Shown: positions 8,322 through 15,950 of the stretch, piece by piece | Layout: every line of letters starts with the position of its first letter | Position numbering within the stretch: position 1 is the first letter of the stretch | DNA from: Saprospiraceae bacterium | GTDB taxonomy: Bacteria > Bacteroidota > Bacteroidia > Chitinophagales > Saprospiraceae | NCBI GenBank assembly: GCA_027488135.1 | Contig: JAIYCH010000091.1 | Coordinates: 1-32,093 of the forward strand | Reading direction: 5' to 3' | DNA length: 32,093 nucleotides | Made by a program: the position numbers and the translations under genes | Notes under the pieces: generated by a model | The model's database searches: none | What the model was told of the DNA's origin: nothing | Seen by the model: the letters and a program-made list of their open reading frames with translations, nothing else

Positions 8322-9530
8322 ATGGATATTTCCATAAAGGAAATCAAACAAGTTGTTAAGGATGTAATAGCTGAAATTCAATCTATTAGAAATCATTTAC
8401 ATCAATATCCCGAACCTTCTTTCAAAGAGTTTAATACGTCTGCTTTTATTGCAGAGAAATTAAATTCATGGGGGATTTCTCCCATAACAGGTATGGCTAC
8501 AACGGGCCTTGTAGTAGTGATAGAGGGAAATAATCCTTCCCAACGCACCGTCGCTTTAAGAGCTGATATGGATGCTTTACCTATAAACGAATTAAATGAT
8601 GTTCCTTATAAATCTTTGAATGAAGGATTTATGCATGCTTGTGGACATGACGTTCATACTGCTTGCTTACTTGGTGCGGTTAAAGTGCTTCACCAAATCA
8701 GACATACCTTTAATGGTTCAGTTAAAGCTATTTTCCAACCTGGAGAAGAGCTTTTACCTGGAGGAGCCTCCCTGATGATTGCCGCGGGTGCTTTGAAAAA
8801 TCCAGAGGTAGATGTTATCTTCGGTCAACATGTTTTCCCTGATCTTCCTGTTGGAAAAGTTGGCTTTAGATCGGGTCAGTACATGGCTTCCTGTGACGAG
8901 ATTTATATGACCATAAAAGGGGTAGGAGGTCACGGTGCCATGCCGCATCGCTGCATCGATCCCATTTTAATAAGTGCCCACCTTATTATTGCCTTGCAAC
9001 AAGTGGTGAGTAGAACGATAAATCCAATAATTCCAGCGGTACTTACTATTGGGAAAATTGAATCAGTCGGTGGAGCAACCAATGTTATTCCTGATCAAGT
9101 TCTGTTAAAAGGTACTTTCCGCACACTGAATGAAGCAGAAAGATTTGCCGCCCATGAAAAAATCAGGAAAATTGCCTTCGCTGTCGTAGAAGGAATGGGT
9201 GGGGAACTAGACCTGAAGTTGGAAGTGGGTTATCCTGCCCTGGTTAATGATGCTGACATGACAGATTTGGCGAAAAGGTCAGCCATAGCGTTTTTGGGCG
9301 CTGAAAATGTGGTAGATATACCTATTCGTATGACCGCAGAAGATTTTTCGTACTATAGTCAGGTCATTCCCAGCTGTTTTTATCGATTGGGTACCGCCTC
9401 GCCCTCTGGAAAATTTAACCATCCGGTGCATACACCTTATTTCGATATTGATAAAGATGCATTGGAGGTAGGTGTCGGGCTGTTCGTCTGGATAGCTTTG
9501 AAAAATCTTGACCAATCGCTTAAAAATTAA
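8322..9530 (+). CDS. M20-family metallo-amidohydrolase
   Basis: A 402-residue metal-dependent amidohydrolase of the IAA-amino-acid hydrolase/hippurate hydrolase group (M20D), which cleaves N-acyl amino acids or similar amides. Motifs visible are MHACGHDVH (H105, C107, H109, D110), PGEELLPGG with E142-E143, GQHVFPDLPVG, and a late metal-ligand His in NHPVHTPYF (about residue 367). No signal peptide is seen, so it is cytoplasmic. I start it at the ATG at 8322; an in-frame TTG six bases earlier is possible but less likely. It is the last gene of the haloperoxidase-DASS-M20 operon and could hydrolyse an amide taken up by the transporter (inference). Confidence 0.9.
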   Translation: MDISIKEIKQVVKDVIAEIQSIRNHLHQYPEPSFKEFNTSAFIAEKLNSWGISPITGMATTGLVVVIEGNNPSQRTVALRADMDALPINELNDVPYKSLNEGFMHACGHDVHTACLLGAVKVLHQIRHTFNGSVKAIFQPGEELLPGGASLMIAAGALKNPEVDVIFGQHVFPDLPVGKVGFRSGQYMASCDEIYMTIKGVGGHGAMPHRCIDPILISAHLIIALQQVVSRTINPIIPAVLTIGKIESVGGATNVIPDQVLLKGTFRTLNEAERFAAHEKIRKIAFAVVEGMGGELDLKLEVGYPALVNDADMTDLAKRSAIAFLGAENVVDIPIRMTAEDFSYYSQVIPSCFYRLGTASPSGKFNHPVHTPYFDIDKDALEVGVGLFVWIALKNLDQSLKN

Positions 9531-9819
9531 TGTTTGTTAACGAGACGCAAGATCTCAACCCCACACAGCTTTTTATTTGACTTTTTATAGTTTCTTGGCT
9601 CCTTCGCCTTCTTCATTACTTTTGAAGCAAATTTTCATTGCCTGTCCCTCGAGGTTTTTATCAGGATTTTTCTCATCAGGGTGTAAAGAATTTTTATCAT
9701 TCTGATTATTTACTTATAGTTTGCCTGGAAATGCTTTCCTGTTGTTGTCTGTTATTCTTAATCTCACCAATGGACTAAAACCTATATGAAGAAATTTACA
9801 TTTTACATATTTAATAAAA
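9531..9819. other. non-coding stretch before the response regulator
   Basis: No credible gene. The region holds only very short reading frames with no supported product, and no clear hairpin terminator for the upstream operon (only a 4-bp GAGA/TCTC pair near 9541-9555). It is Thr/Phe-codon-like T-rich sequence without recognisable repeats until the AT-rich promoter region begins near 9800. Confidence 0.5.
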
Positions 9820-9875
9820 TTGTAATATGTTATATATATTATATATATTTGTAATATGATAAAAAAATATGTAAA
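9802..9875. repeat. cluster of AATATGT repeats around the response-regulator promoter
   Basis: AATATGT occurs at 9824-9830 and 9866-9872, and inverted (ACATATT) at 9805-9811. The longer unit TTGTAATATG is repeated exactly at 9820-9829 and 9849-9858, with a 29-base period. TTTACATATTT (9802-9812) and AAATATGTAAA (9865-9875) form an 11-bp inverted pair flanking the promoter. This looks like an operator cluster, though AT-richness raises the chance background. Confidence 0.4.
9820..9851 (+). promoter_or_regulatory. promoter of the response regulator
   Basis: TATATTTG (9844-9851) is an exact TAnnTTTG box, with TTG (9820-9822) 21 bases upstream. The predicted start of transcription is near 9857, about 30 bases before the ATG at 9888. 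Both elements lie inside the two TTGTAATATG repeat copies, so a protein bound there would control access. Confidence 0.55.
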
Positions 9876-9887
9876 TTATTGAAAGCT

Positions 9888-11165
9888 ATGGCAACTATAC
9901 TACTAATTGATGACGAGGCAAGCATTCGCAGGACATTAAAGGAAATTTTGGAATTTGAAAAATATCAGGTTCTTGAGGCTCCCGATGGATTTTCAGCCAT
10001 AGATATTTTTAAAAAATCAACTATTGATATAGTCCTTTTAGACATTAAAATGCCGAAAATGGATGGCCTGGAGGTTTTGGATTTTCTCCAGGAAATTAAT
10101 CCGGAAGTACCTGTTATCATGATTTCTGGCCATGGTAACATTGATACGGCGGTCGAAGCTGTCAAAAAGGGTGCATTTGACTATATTTCTAAACCACCTG
10201 ATTTAAACAGATTATTGATTACTCTGCGGAATGCACAAGAGAGACATTCCTTAGTAGTAGAAACAAAGTCTTTAAAGAGAAAGATTTCAAGAGCTGGTTT
10301 ACAGGATATCATTGGGGAATGTCCACAGATCATAGCGGTAAAAGAAACCATACAGCAAATTGCTCCATCGGAGGCCAGGGTACTCATTACAGGGCCAAAC
10401 GGATCGGGTAAAGAATTGGTTGCCAAATGGATACATGAAGGTAGCCAAAGAAATAATGCATCATTAATTGAAGTAAATTGTGCTGCTATTCCTTCTGAGC
10501 TGATTGAAAGTGAGTTGTTTGGACACGAGAAAGGATCTTTTACATCGGCACACAAGCAAAAATTAGGAAAATTCGAACAAGCTCACGGTGGAACGCTTTT
10601 TCTGGATGAGATTGGCGATATGAGTTTATCTGCTCAGGCAAAAGTGTTGAGAGTTCTGCAAGAGAATACGCTTTCCAGAGTTGGAGGTGAAAAGGATATA
10701 AAAGTAGATGTTAGAATCATTGCCGCAACAAACAAGGATTTGCATGAAGAAATTGCTGCAGGTCGGTTTAGAGAGGATTTATATCATCGGTTAGCCGTTA
10801 TTGTATTACCTGTGCCGGCATTATGCGATAGGAGAGAGGATATTCCCGCTTTAATAGATCACTTCATAAAAATTGTTTGCAAAGAATATGGTATTCCTTG
10901 TAAAAAAATAGAAAAGGATGCGGTGAATACTTTGACACAACTTCCGTGGACTGGAAACATCAGGGAACTTCGAAACGTAATAGAAAGGTTAATCATATTA
11001 AGTCAACATAAAATAACGCCATCTGAGGTTGAAAAATATGTCATTCCTGTTTCGTTTTCAAGAGTAAAAAATCAAAATTGGTTGAATTCATTTACCTCTG
11101 CAGAGGAAGCTCACCGATATATTGATAAACATTTTCAATGGAGCGTAAAAGAATATTCTGTTTAA
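9888..11165 (+). CDS. NtrC-like response regulator lacking a DNA-binding domain
   Basis: A 425-residue protein. The receiver domain (1-120) has acidic pocket D8/D9, phospho-acceptor D52 and K102. The AAA+ sigma-54 activator domain (about 145-375) has Walker A GPNGSGKE (169-176), Walker B FLDEIGD with D240/E241 and the arginine-finger region GRFREDLYHRL. The sigma-54 contact loop GAFTGA reads GSFTSA (216-221). After the AAA+ lid (ITPSEVEKYVIP) the protein ends in a short tail, YIDKHFQWSVKEYSV, with no Fis-type helix-turn-helix. No frame downstream restores one. I start at the ATG at 9888; the TTG nine bases earlier is less likely. It may work through protein contacts, without direct promoter binding. 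No partner histidine kinase is in the window. Confidence 0.88.
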   Translation: MATILLIDDEASIRRTLKEILEFEKYQVLEAPDGFSAIDIFKKSTIDIVLLDIKMPKMDGLEVLDFLQEINPEVPVIMISGHGNIDTAVEAVKKGAFDYISKPPDLNRLLITLRNAQERHSLVVETKSLKRKISRAGLQDIIGECPQIIAVKETIQQIAPSEARVLITGPNGSGKELVAKWIHEGSQRNNASLIEVNCAAIPSELIESELFGHEKGSFTSAHKQKLGKFEQAHGGTLFLDEIGDMSLSAQAKVLRVLQENTLSRVGGEKDIKVDVRIIAATNKDLHEEIAAGRFREDLYHRLAVIVLPVPALCDRREDIPALIDHFIKIVCKEYGIPCKKIEKDAVNTLTQLPWTGNIRELRNVIERLIILSQHKITPSEVEKYVIPVSFSRVKNQNWLNSFTSAEEAHRYIDKHFQWSVKEYSV

Positions 11166-11218
11166 ACTTAGCCTGCTTTCATGTTGTTATAGGTAGTTGA
11201 AACGTAAAAAAATAAAAC

Positions 11219-11947
11219 ATGGAAACATCTCACGATGAAAATGAAAATAAAAGGTTAAAACAATACGAAGAATCCATTAAAGCGGAAAATTCGTGGACCA
11301 TGTTCAAAGTTCTTTCAGAATTTGTAGAAGGATTCGATAGGTTAAATAAAGTTGGTCCTTGTGTCTCTATCTTTGGTTCCGCCAGAACAAAACCAGATCA
11401 TCCAAATTATAAACTAGCCGAGGTTATCGCTAAAAGGTTAACTGATGAAGGATTCGGCGTTATCACAGGTGGTGGTCCCGGGGTAATGGAAGCTGGAAAT
11501 AAGGGTGCTTACGAAAATGGGGGTATTTCAGTTGGATTAAACATTGACCTTCCTTTTGAACAAAATAACAATCCGTACATAGATCATGATAAAAATATAG
11601 ATTTTCGCTTTTTCTTTGTCAGAAAGGTGATGTTCGTTAAATATGCCCAGGCTTTTGTTGTTTTACCGGGCGGGTTTGGAACACTCGATGAGTTATTTGA
11701 GGTGTTAACCCTTGTTCAGACTAAAAAAATTGTACCCGTCCCTGTAATTTTAGTAGGACGTTCGTATTGGACTGGATTAAAGGACTGGATAACTTCGGTG
11801 ATGCTTGAAAAGGCAAATAATATCAATGCTGCTGATTTAGATTTAATTCCTATCGTTGATGAACCGGATGAGATTATGCAGATAATCAATGAATTTTATG
11901 CCGAAAAAGGAAAATTAGGCTTCAAATATCGAATGGATCAGCGTTAG
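11219..11947 (+). CDS. LOG-family (TIGR00730) nucleotide phosphoribohydrolase
   Basis: A 242-residue Rossmann-fold protein of the LOG/'lysine decarboxylase-like' family. Members that have been tested release the base from nucleoside 5'-monophosphates (cytokinin riboside or AMP). The motifs GGGPGVMEAGNKGA (near residue 84) and LPGGFGTLDELFE (about 155-167, the PGGxGTxxE signature) carry the substrate pocket. No signal peptide is seen, so it is cytoplasmic. It lies 53 bases after the response regulator, possibly in the same transcript, and converges on the minus-strand operon across a hairpin. Confidence 0.88.
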   Translation: METSHDENENKRLKQYEESIKAENSWTMFKVLSEFVEGFDRLNKVGPCVSIFGSARTKPDHPNYKLAEVIAKRLTDEGFGVITGGGPGVMEAGNKGAYENGGISVGLNIDLPFEQNNNPYIDHDKNIDFRFFFVRKVMFVKYAQAFVVLPGGFGTLDELFEVLTLVQTKKIVPVPVILVGRSYWTGLKDWITSVMLEKANNINAADLDLIPIVDEPDEIMQIINEFYAEKGKLGFKYRMDQR

Positions 11948-11956
11948 TAATAAAAT

Positions 11957-11994
11957 ATTCGCTGCCACGCCAGTAAAACGGCGTGGCAGCGAAT
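11957..11994 (-). terminator. 15-bp hairpin, terminator of the minus-strand operon
   Basis: A perfect 15-bp stem (11957-11971 with 11980-11994) with an 8-base loop AGTAAAAC and a GC-rich core (GCTGCCACGCC), which stands out in AT-rich surroundings. On the minus strand it begins just after the pentapeptide gene's stop and is followed by TATTTTATTAC, so it best fits a terminator for that operon. On the plus strand the following bases are not T-rich, so it may only be a weak terminator for the LOG gene. Confidence 0.8.
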
Positions 11995-11995
11995 C

Positions 11996-12568
11996 TCAGG
12001 GAATAATTTCAATACCGAAGTCCGATACCAATCCAATGAGACCGGAAGTGGAAAACTTTGCCTTTTTTATCTGGTTTTTTAATGGGTTAATATGATAATT
12101 TATGGCTTTGGTAAAATCGGCGCCTTGAAGGTTAGATTGATCAAATGAGCAATCTAAAAAATCGCAACCGTCATATACAGCGTTAATAGAGGTTATTCCA
12201 GTGAAATCAGATTCTTTTAGATCGCAATCCTTAAAATGAATATTTTCCAGATTCATTCCAAAAAAGGAGGTATAATGCATCTGGCAGGTAACAAATTTCA
12301 TTTCCAGCATAAATGACGGGCAAAATTCAAAATGAATGCCGTTTAACTTACACGTATTAAAAGTTACCCCTTTTAAAGCAGTGGATTTTAAAGAGACATT
12401 ATTTATATCGCATTGGGAAAAGATACAGTCAATAAAAATGGATTTTTCAAACGAAAGGGAGGATAAAATACAGCCATCAAACAGACAGTTTTCGTATTCA
12501 TTTCCAGACAGCATAAAATTTTCTATTTCAGCCTGAGAAAAAGATTTATCAAAAAAAAATTCCTTCAT
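11996..12568 (-). CDS. Qnr-like pentapeptide repeat protein
   Basis: A 190-residue protein made almost entirely of pentapeptide repeats with Phe or Leu at the centre and Cys/Asp/Asn around it (for example FDGCILSSLSF, FIDCIF, FNTCKL, FKDCDLKESDF, YDGCDFLDCSFDQSNLQGADF). This predicts a right-handed beta-helix. The C-terminal INPLKNQIKKAKF segment resembles the conserved end of Qnr-like proteins. Qnr and MfpA mimic DNA and protect gyrase, but a role in quinolone tolerance is only inference here. The ATG overlaps the upstream gene's stop (ATGA), so translation is coupled. It is the last gene of a four-gene operon, followed at once by a hairpin. Confidence 0.85.
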   Translation of the reverse strand: MKEFFFDKSFSQAEIENFMLSGNEYENCLFDGCILSSLSFEKSIFIDCIFSQCDINNVSLKSTALKGVTFNTCKLNGIHFEFCPSFMLEMKFVTCQMHYTSFFGMNLENIHFKDCDLKESDFTGITSINAVYDGCDFLDCSFDQSNLQGADFTKAINYHINPLKNQIKKAKFSTSGLIGLVSDFGIEIIP

Positions 12569-15500
12569 TTTTTCAAGGTTATAAGATAGGAAATTAAATC
12601 CCTTAATTGAGATTTATCCAATACATCTTTCATACTCATCATACCCGACGGGAGCATTTCCATTTCTTTAATGGAGGCCCTTTTTATGATTCTTGGAGGC
12701 TTGTTTCCTATTTTCAAAGTTAGTTCCGAAGTAGTTTCAGCGCTAACAATACCCGATAATTCTTCACCGTCCTTCAGAGTAAGTATAACGACGCCATAAC
12801 CTGGAGAAATACTGGCATTTGGATTAATTACAGACGTTAATAATTCCTCTCTGCTCAAACGATCAGCAATGTGTTCCAACGGTGGACCTACTATGCCACC
12901 TTTGTCATTAACAGCATGACAACGAAGACATTGAGCAGCTTCATTTCTTATAAACAGCTCCTTTCCTTTTTCGGGATTTCCACCAAACAAAGTGGACTGA
13001 TAAGCTAACAAATCGTTATTTTGCCACTTTTTTTGTTGACCTTTAAATTTTATTTTAAGAGATGAAAAAGTGCTTTGTTCAATGGCATTAAAAACGTCTA
13101 AATGAAGCGTTGGATCTAATTCATTTTTGAGTGCCAAATGTAGATATTTAGATAATATTTCCTCCGCCTTGTTATGCGTCATGGCTCCCAACGCAGCAAT
13201 GGCATTCTGTTTTTCGCTCATATTAGTTTGTCCATCGATTAGCTTTTCAAGCATTTGTGCTTGTTTAACAGGGGGAAGGTTAACTTTATGGATATTTGCT
13301 AACGCGATTCGTCTTAATGTGGACAGATTATCATTTAAAGATAAGGAAACCGCCTCAGGTAAATATTTACTATTCATCTCCAGAAGCGCATGTAACGCTT
13401 CTTGTCTGGCATATTTATCAGATTCATTATTTTTCAGGACGGAAAAAATAAAGTCTTCTCCTTTTTGATATTTTAATCTACCTGTCGCTTTTATAATTGC
13501 GGCACTAAAAGGTTGGTTTGCGTCCTTTTTCAAGGACTTTAAGATGGGCTCAAAGGCAAGGTGAGCGTCGGGGAGTTTATGACTTTGCTTTATTTGGGGT
13601 CGGTAATAATTATCTACTCTATCCAAAACAGGTGGTTTTGTCCAATAACCAAGCGCCCACAAAGCGTCCAGACGCATTGGATCATTATTTTTAGTGTTCA
13701 GGATAAACTGGCTTAATCTTTGCGCACATTCTTTAGAGCCAGTTCTCAGATTTGCGTTAATTACTCTACGCAAAAACACTTCACTTTGACAAGTGGAACG
13801 ATTGAGCGTTACTGCCAGAAAAGGGATAGCTTCAGGAATGGATAAATCATCGTTTATAGCTCGGGCGGCTTCCTCTAAAACCATTTGGTTATTATCATTC
13901 AAAAAGGCAGTAATTCCAGGGCTTTTAAGCATTCTAAGTGCTACGACGCCACCAATACGAACATATTCGGAAGGATGATTAAACAACTGGATGATTTCTT
14001 TTTCTGCATGTATTTTTGAGAGGGCATAAATAATGGTATGTCTTAAATGAGGGTCATTTTCTTTTGTTTCAGCCAGTAGCTTAACTAAAAGAGGTAGTTC
14101 TTTTTTTGTCCCTACTTTACCTAAAGCCTCAATGGCTCTGGCTTGTACCTGGGCATCTTTGTCAAAAATGAGTTTCCTTAGGCCTATTAATGAGGGTGTA
14201 TAATTTGCCTCACCTAATATTTTAGCGGTTTGTGCCCTAACTTGTGCTATGGGATCAACTAACAAAGGGAGCATATTTTTCATTAAGTGATAATCTTTTC
14301 TACCTAACTGTCCGAGTCCCCAGATACTGTGTAACCTACCTAAAAGGTTGGCTTCTTTATTTTTAGCCAGATTTAATAAATCCTTCGATTTTTTTAGTTT
14401 TACGAGTTCAAACTGCGCCGCCAGACGTACTCTTTGGTCTCCAAAGCTTAACCATTCTATTAATTGAGGAACAGACTTATTGGACATTCCCTGAGCAAGG
14501 ATGCGCTGTGTTTTTAATCTGAGTGGATGTTTTTGATTTTTAACATCTAATACCCAAATCCGGCCTTCCGTTTTTTTATCGTAACTATCCTTCCAGTCAT
14601 TGATAAAAAGTGAGCCATTGGGTGAAAAAGCCATTCCTGTAGGAACAATACCGCCAACAAGGTTCACCTCTTTTTCCAAAGAGAAGGTAGAACCGTTTGG
14701 TTTCAATGAAAAGGCCAGGATTTTTGAATTAGCGGAAGAACCTGTAAAAAAGGAGGCAAAAAAATGATTATCCCATTTGGTTCCCAACGCAGATCCAGGA
14801 TTAAATTTTAGACCGGTGGGACCATCATAAGCCAAGGCAATGGGAGGAAGAAGATAAGCTGCTTGCCCTGAAAAATGGGGTATGCTCAATTTTTCATCCA
14901 TCCAGACTTTATATTTCTCATTAGGTTGATCATATTTTCCATATTGCCAGTTGAGTCTCCAGCCAGTATCGGAACCTTCCAGAATGTGAACATATCTCTC
15001 ATTTTCGCCGGGATGATCGCCATCGTTATCAACACTAATGAGGTTTCCAAAGGCGTCAAAAGCAATTTCATGTGTATTTCTCAGACCATGGGCAAATACC
15101 TCGAAATTAGCACCATCAGGGTCGCATCGCATGACAGCTCCTTCGTTGGGATAATGCCATCTTTTTCCATCTGGCCCCGTAACATCTAAACCATGATCAC
15201 CAATGGACCAGTATAATTTTCCATCAACACCTATGGTCAAACCCGACATATCATGACCGGCAAAGCCAATGTGAGTGCCAAAACCTTTTGCCAGCGAGGT
15301 AATCTTATCTGCTTTAAAATCTTTATTAGCATCGGAAACTTCCCAAAGACTTGGGTTTGCGGTAACATACATTTTTCCATCATGAGCTAAAACGCCACCT
15401 GCAACGCCACCTAAAAGATCATTGAATCCCTCTGCAAATGTTTGGGAATGATCAGCCAGACCATCATTATCTTCATCCCATATACGCCGTATGCTCTCCT

Positions 15501-15939
15501 TTTGTACCTTAAGATCGCGGTAATCCCGACGCTCGTCCTCATTGAAATCTTGCAGCCATTCATTTTTCTCAGAATATTCAGGAGAGAGAACTTTTAAATA
15601 AAATCGGGTCTTATCGGCAGCGGTTTGAAGTGCAAGATCTTCTATCATCCAGTCCCAGTGCTCCCTGATATCTAAATAGGAACTTTTTCTTCGTGAAGTT
15701 TGAGAAACATAAGCATTACCTTGATTATCAATACTTATGGCCACGGCATTGGCTAAAAGTGGACCTGGAGCCCATAATTTCAAGACCAAACTGGAGTCAG
15801 TGGACGGAGAAACAGTGGTCAATTCTTGAGTAAAGTCATCTGAACTGGCTTTAAATAATTCATTTTCAGGGGTAGCAACCTTTTTACAGGATACTACTAT
15901 GAATAAGAACAAGCATTGAAAAAAAATCGAATATTTCAT
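12565..15939 (-). CDS. PVC-type propeller/HEAT/cytochrome c lipoprotein (dehydrogenase-like)
   Basis: A 1124-residue lipoprotein (signal MKYSIFFQCLFLFIVVSC, lipidated Cys at 18). The domains in order are a beta-propeller related to soluble quinoprotein dehydrogenases (about 45-470; SIGDHGLDVTGPDGKRWHYP and VFAHGLRNTHEIAFDAFGN), many HEAT repeats (about 490-950), and a C-terminal cytochrome c-like domain with one haem site CLRCH (C1004, C1007, H1008). This is the architecture of the large 'membrane-bound dehydrogenase' proteins abundant in Planctomycetes and also found in Bacteroidota. It may oxidise a sugar or alcohol with electron transfer through the haem; the substrate and cofactor are not visible. 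It lies 11 bases after the GH3 gene and overlaps the pentapeptide gene. Confidence 0.85.
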   Translation of the reverse strand: MKYSIFFQCLFLFIVVSCKKVATPENELFKASSDDFTQELTTVSPSTDSSLVLKLWAPGPLLANAVAISIDNQGNAYVSQTSRRKSSYLDIREHWDWMIEDLALQTAADKTRFYLKVLSPEYSEKNEWLQDFNEDERRDYRDLKVQKESIRRIWDEDNDGLADHSQTFAEGFNDLLGGVAGGVLAHDGKMYVTANPSLWEVSDANKDFKADKITSLAKGFGTHIGFAGHDMSGLTIGVDGKLYWSIGDHGLDVTGPDGKRWHYPNEGAVMRCDPDGANFEVFAHGLRNTHEIAFDAFGNLISVDNDGDHPGENERYVHILEGSDTGWRLNWQYGKYDQPNEKYKVWMDEKLSIPHFSGQAAYLLPPIALAYDGPTGLKFNPGSALGTKWDNHFFASFFTGSSANSKILAFSLKPNGSTFSLEKEVNLVGGIVPTGMAFSPNGSLFINDWKDSYDKKTEGRIWVLDVKNQKHPLRLKTQRILAQGMSNKSVPQLIEWLSFGDQRVRLAAQFELVKLKKSKDLLNLAKNKEANLLGRLHSIWGLGQLGRKDYHLMKNMLPLLVDPIAQVRAQTAKILGEANYTPSLIGLRKLIFDKDAQVQARAIEALGKVGTKKELPLLVKLLAETKENDPHLRHTIIYALSKIHAEKEIIQLFNHPSEYVRIGGVVALRMLKSPGITAFLNDNNQMVLEEAARAINDDLSIPEAIPFLAVTLNRSTCQSEVFLRRVINANLRTGSKECAQRLSQFILNTKNNDPMRLDALWALGYWTKPPVLDRVDNYYRPQIKQSHKLPDAHLAFEPILKSLKKDANQPFSAAIIKATGRLKYQKGEDFIFSVLKNNESDKYARQEALHALLEMNSKYLPEAVSLSLNDNLSTLRRIALANIHKVNLPPVKQAQMLEKLIDGQTNMSEKQNAIAALGAMTHNKAEEILSKYLHLALKNELDPTLHLDVFNAIEQSTFSSLKIKFKGQQKKWQNNDLLAYQSTLFGGNPEKGKELFIRNEAAQCLRCHAVNDKGGIVGPPLEHIADRLSREELLTSVINPNASISPGYGVVILTLKDGEELSGIVSAETTSELTLKIGNKPPRIIKRASIKEMEMLPSGMMSMKDVLDKSQLRDLISYLITLKK

Positions 15940-15950
15940 TTTAAAATTAA

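Noticed and set aside
9530-9580. A 16-codon frame starting at ATG overlapping the M20 stop
   Set aside because: Too short and without any support beyond the stop/start overlap.
9527-9616. A 29-codon Lys-rich minus-strand reading frame in the gap before the response regulator
   Set aside because: Short, overlaps the M20 stop, has no promoter-like sequence or recognisable product, and a lysine-rich frame arises easily in AT-rich DNA.
13127-13468. 113-codon plus-strand frame inside the propeller/HEAT gene
   Set aside because: Antisense shadow of a well supported coding region; no domain recognisable.
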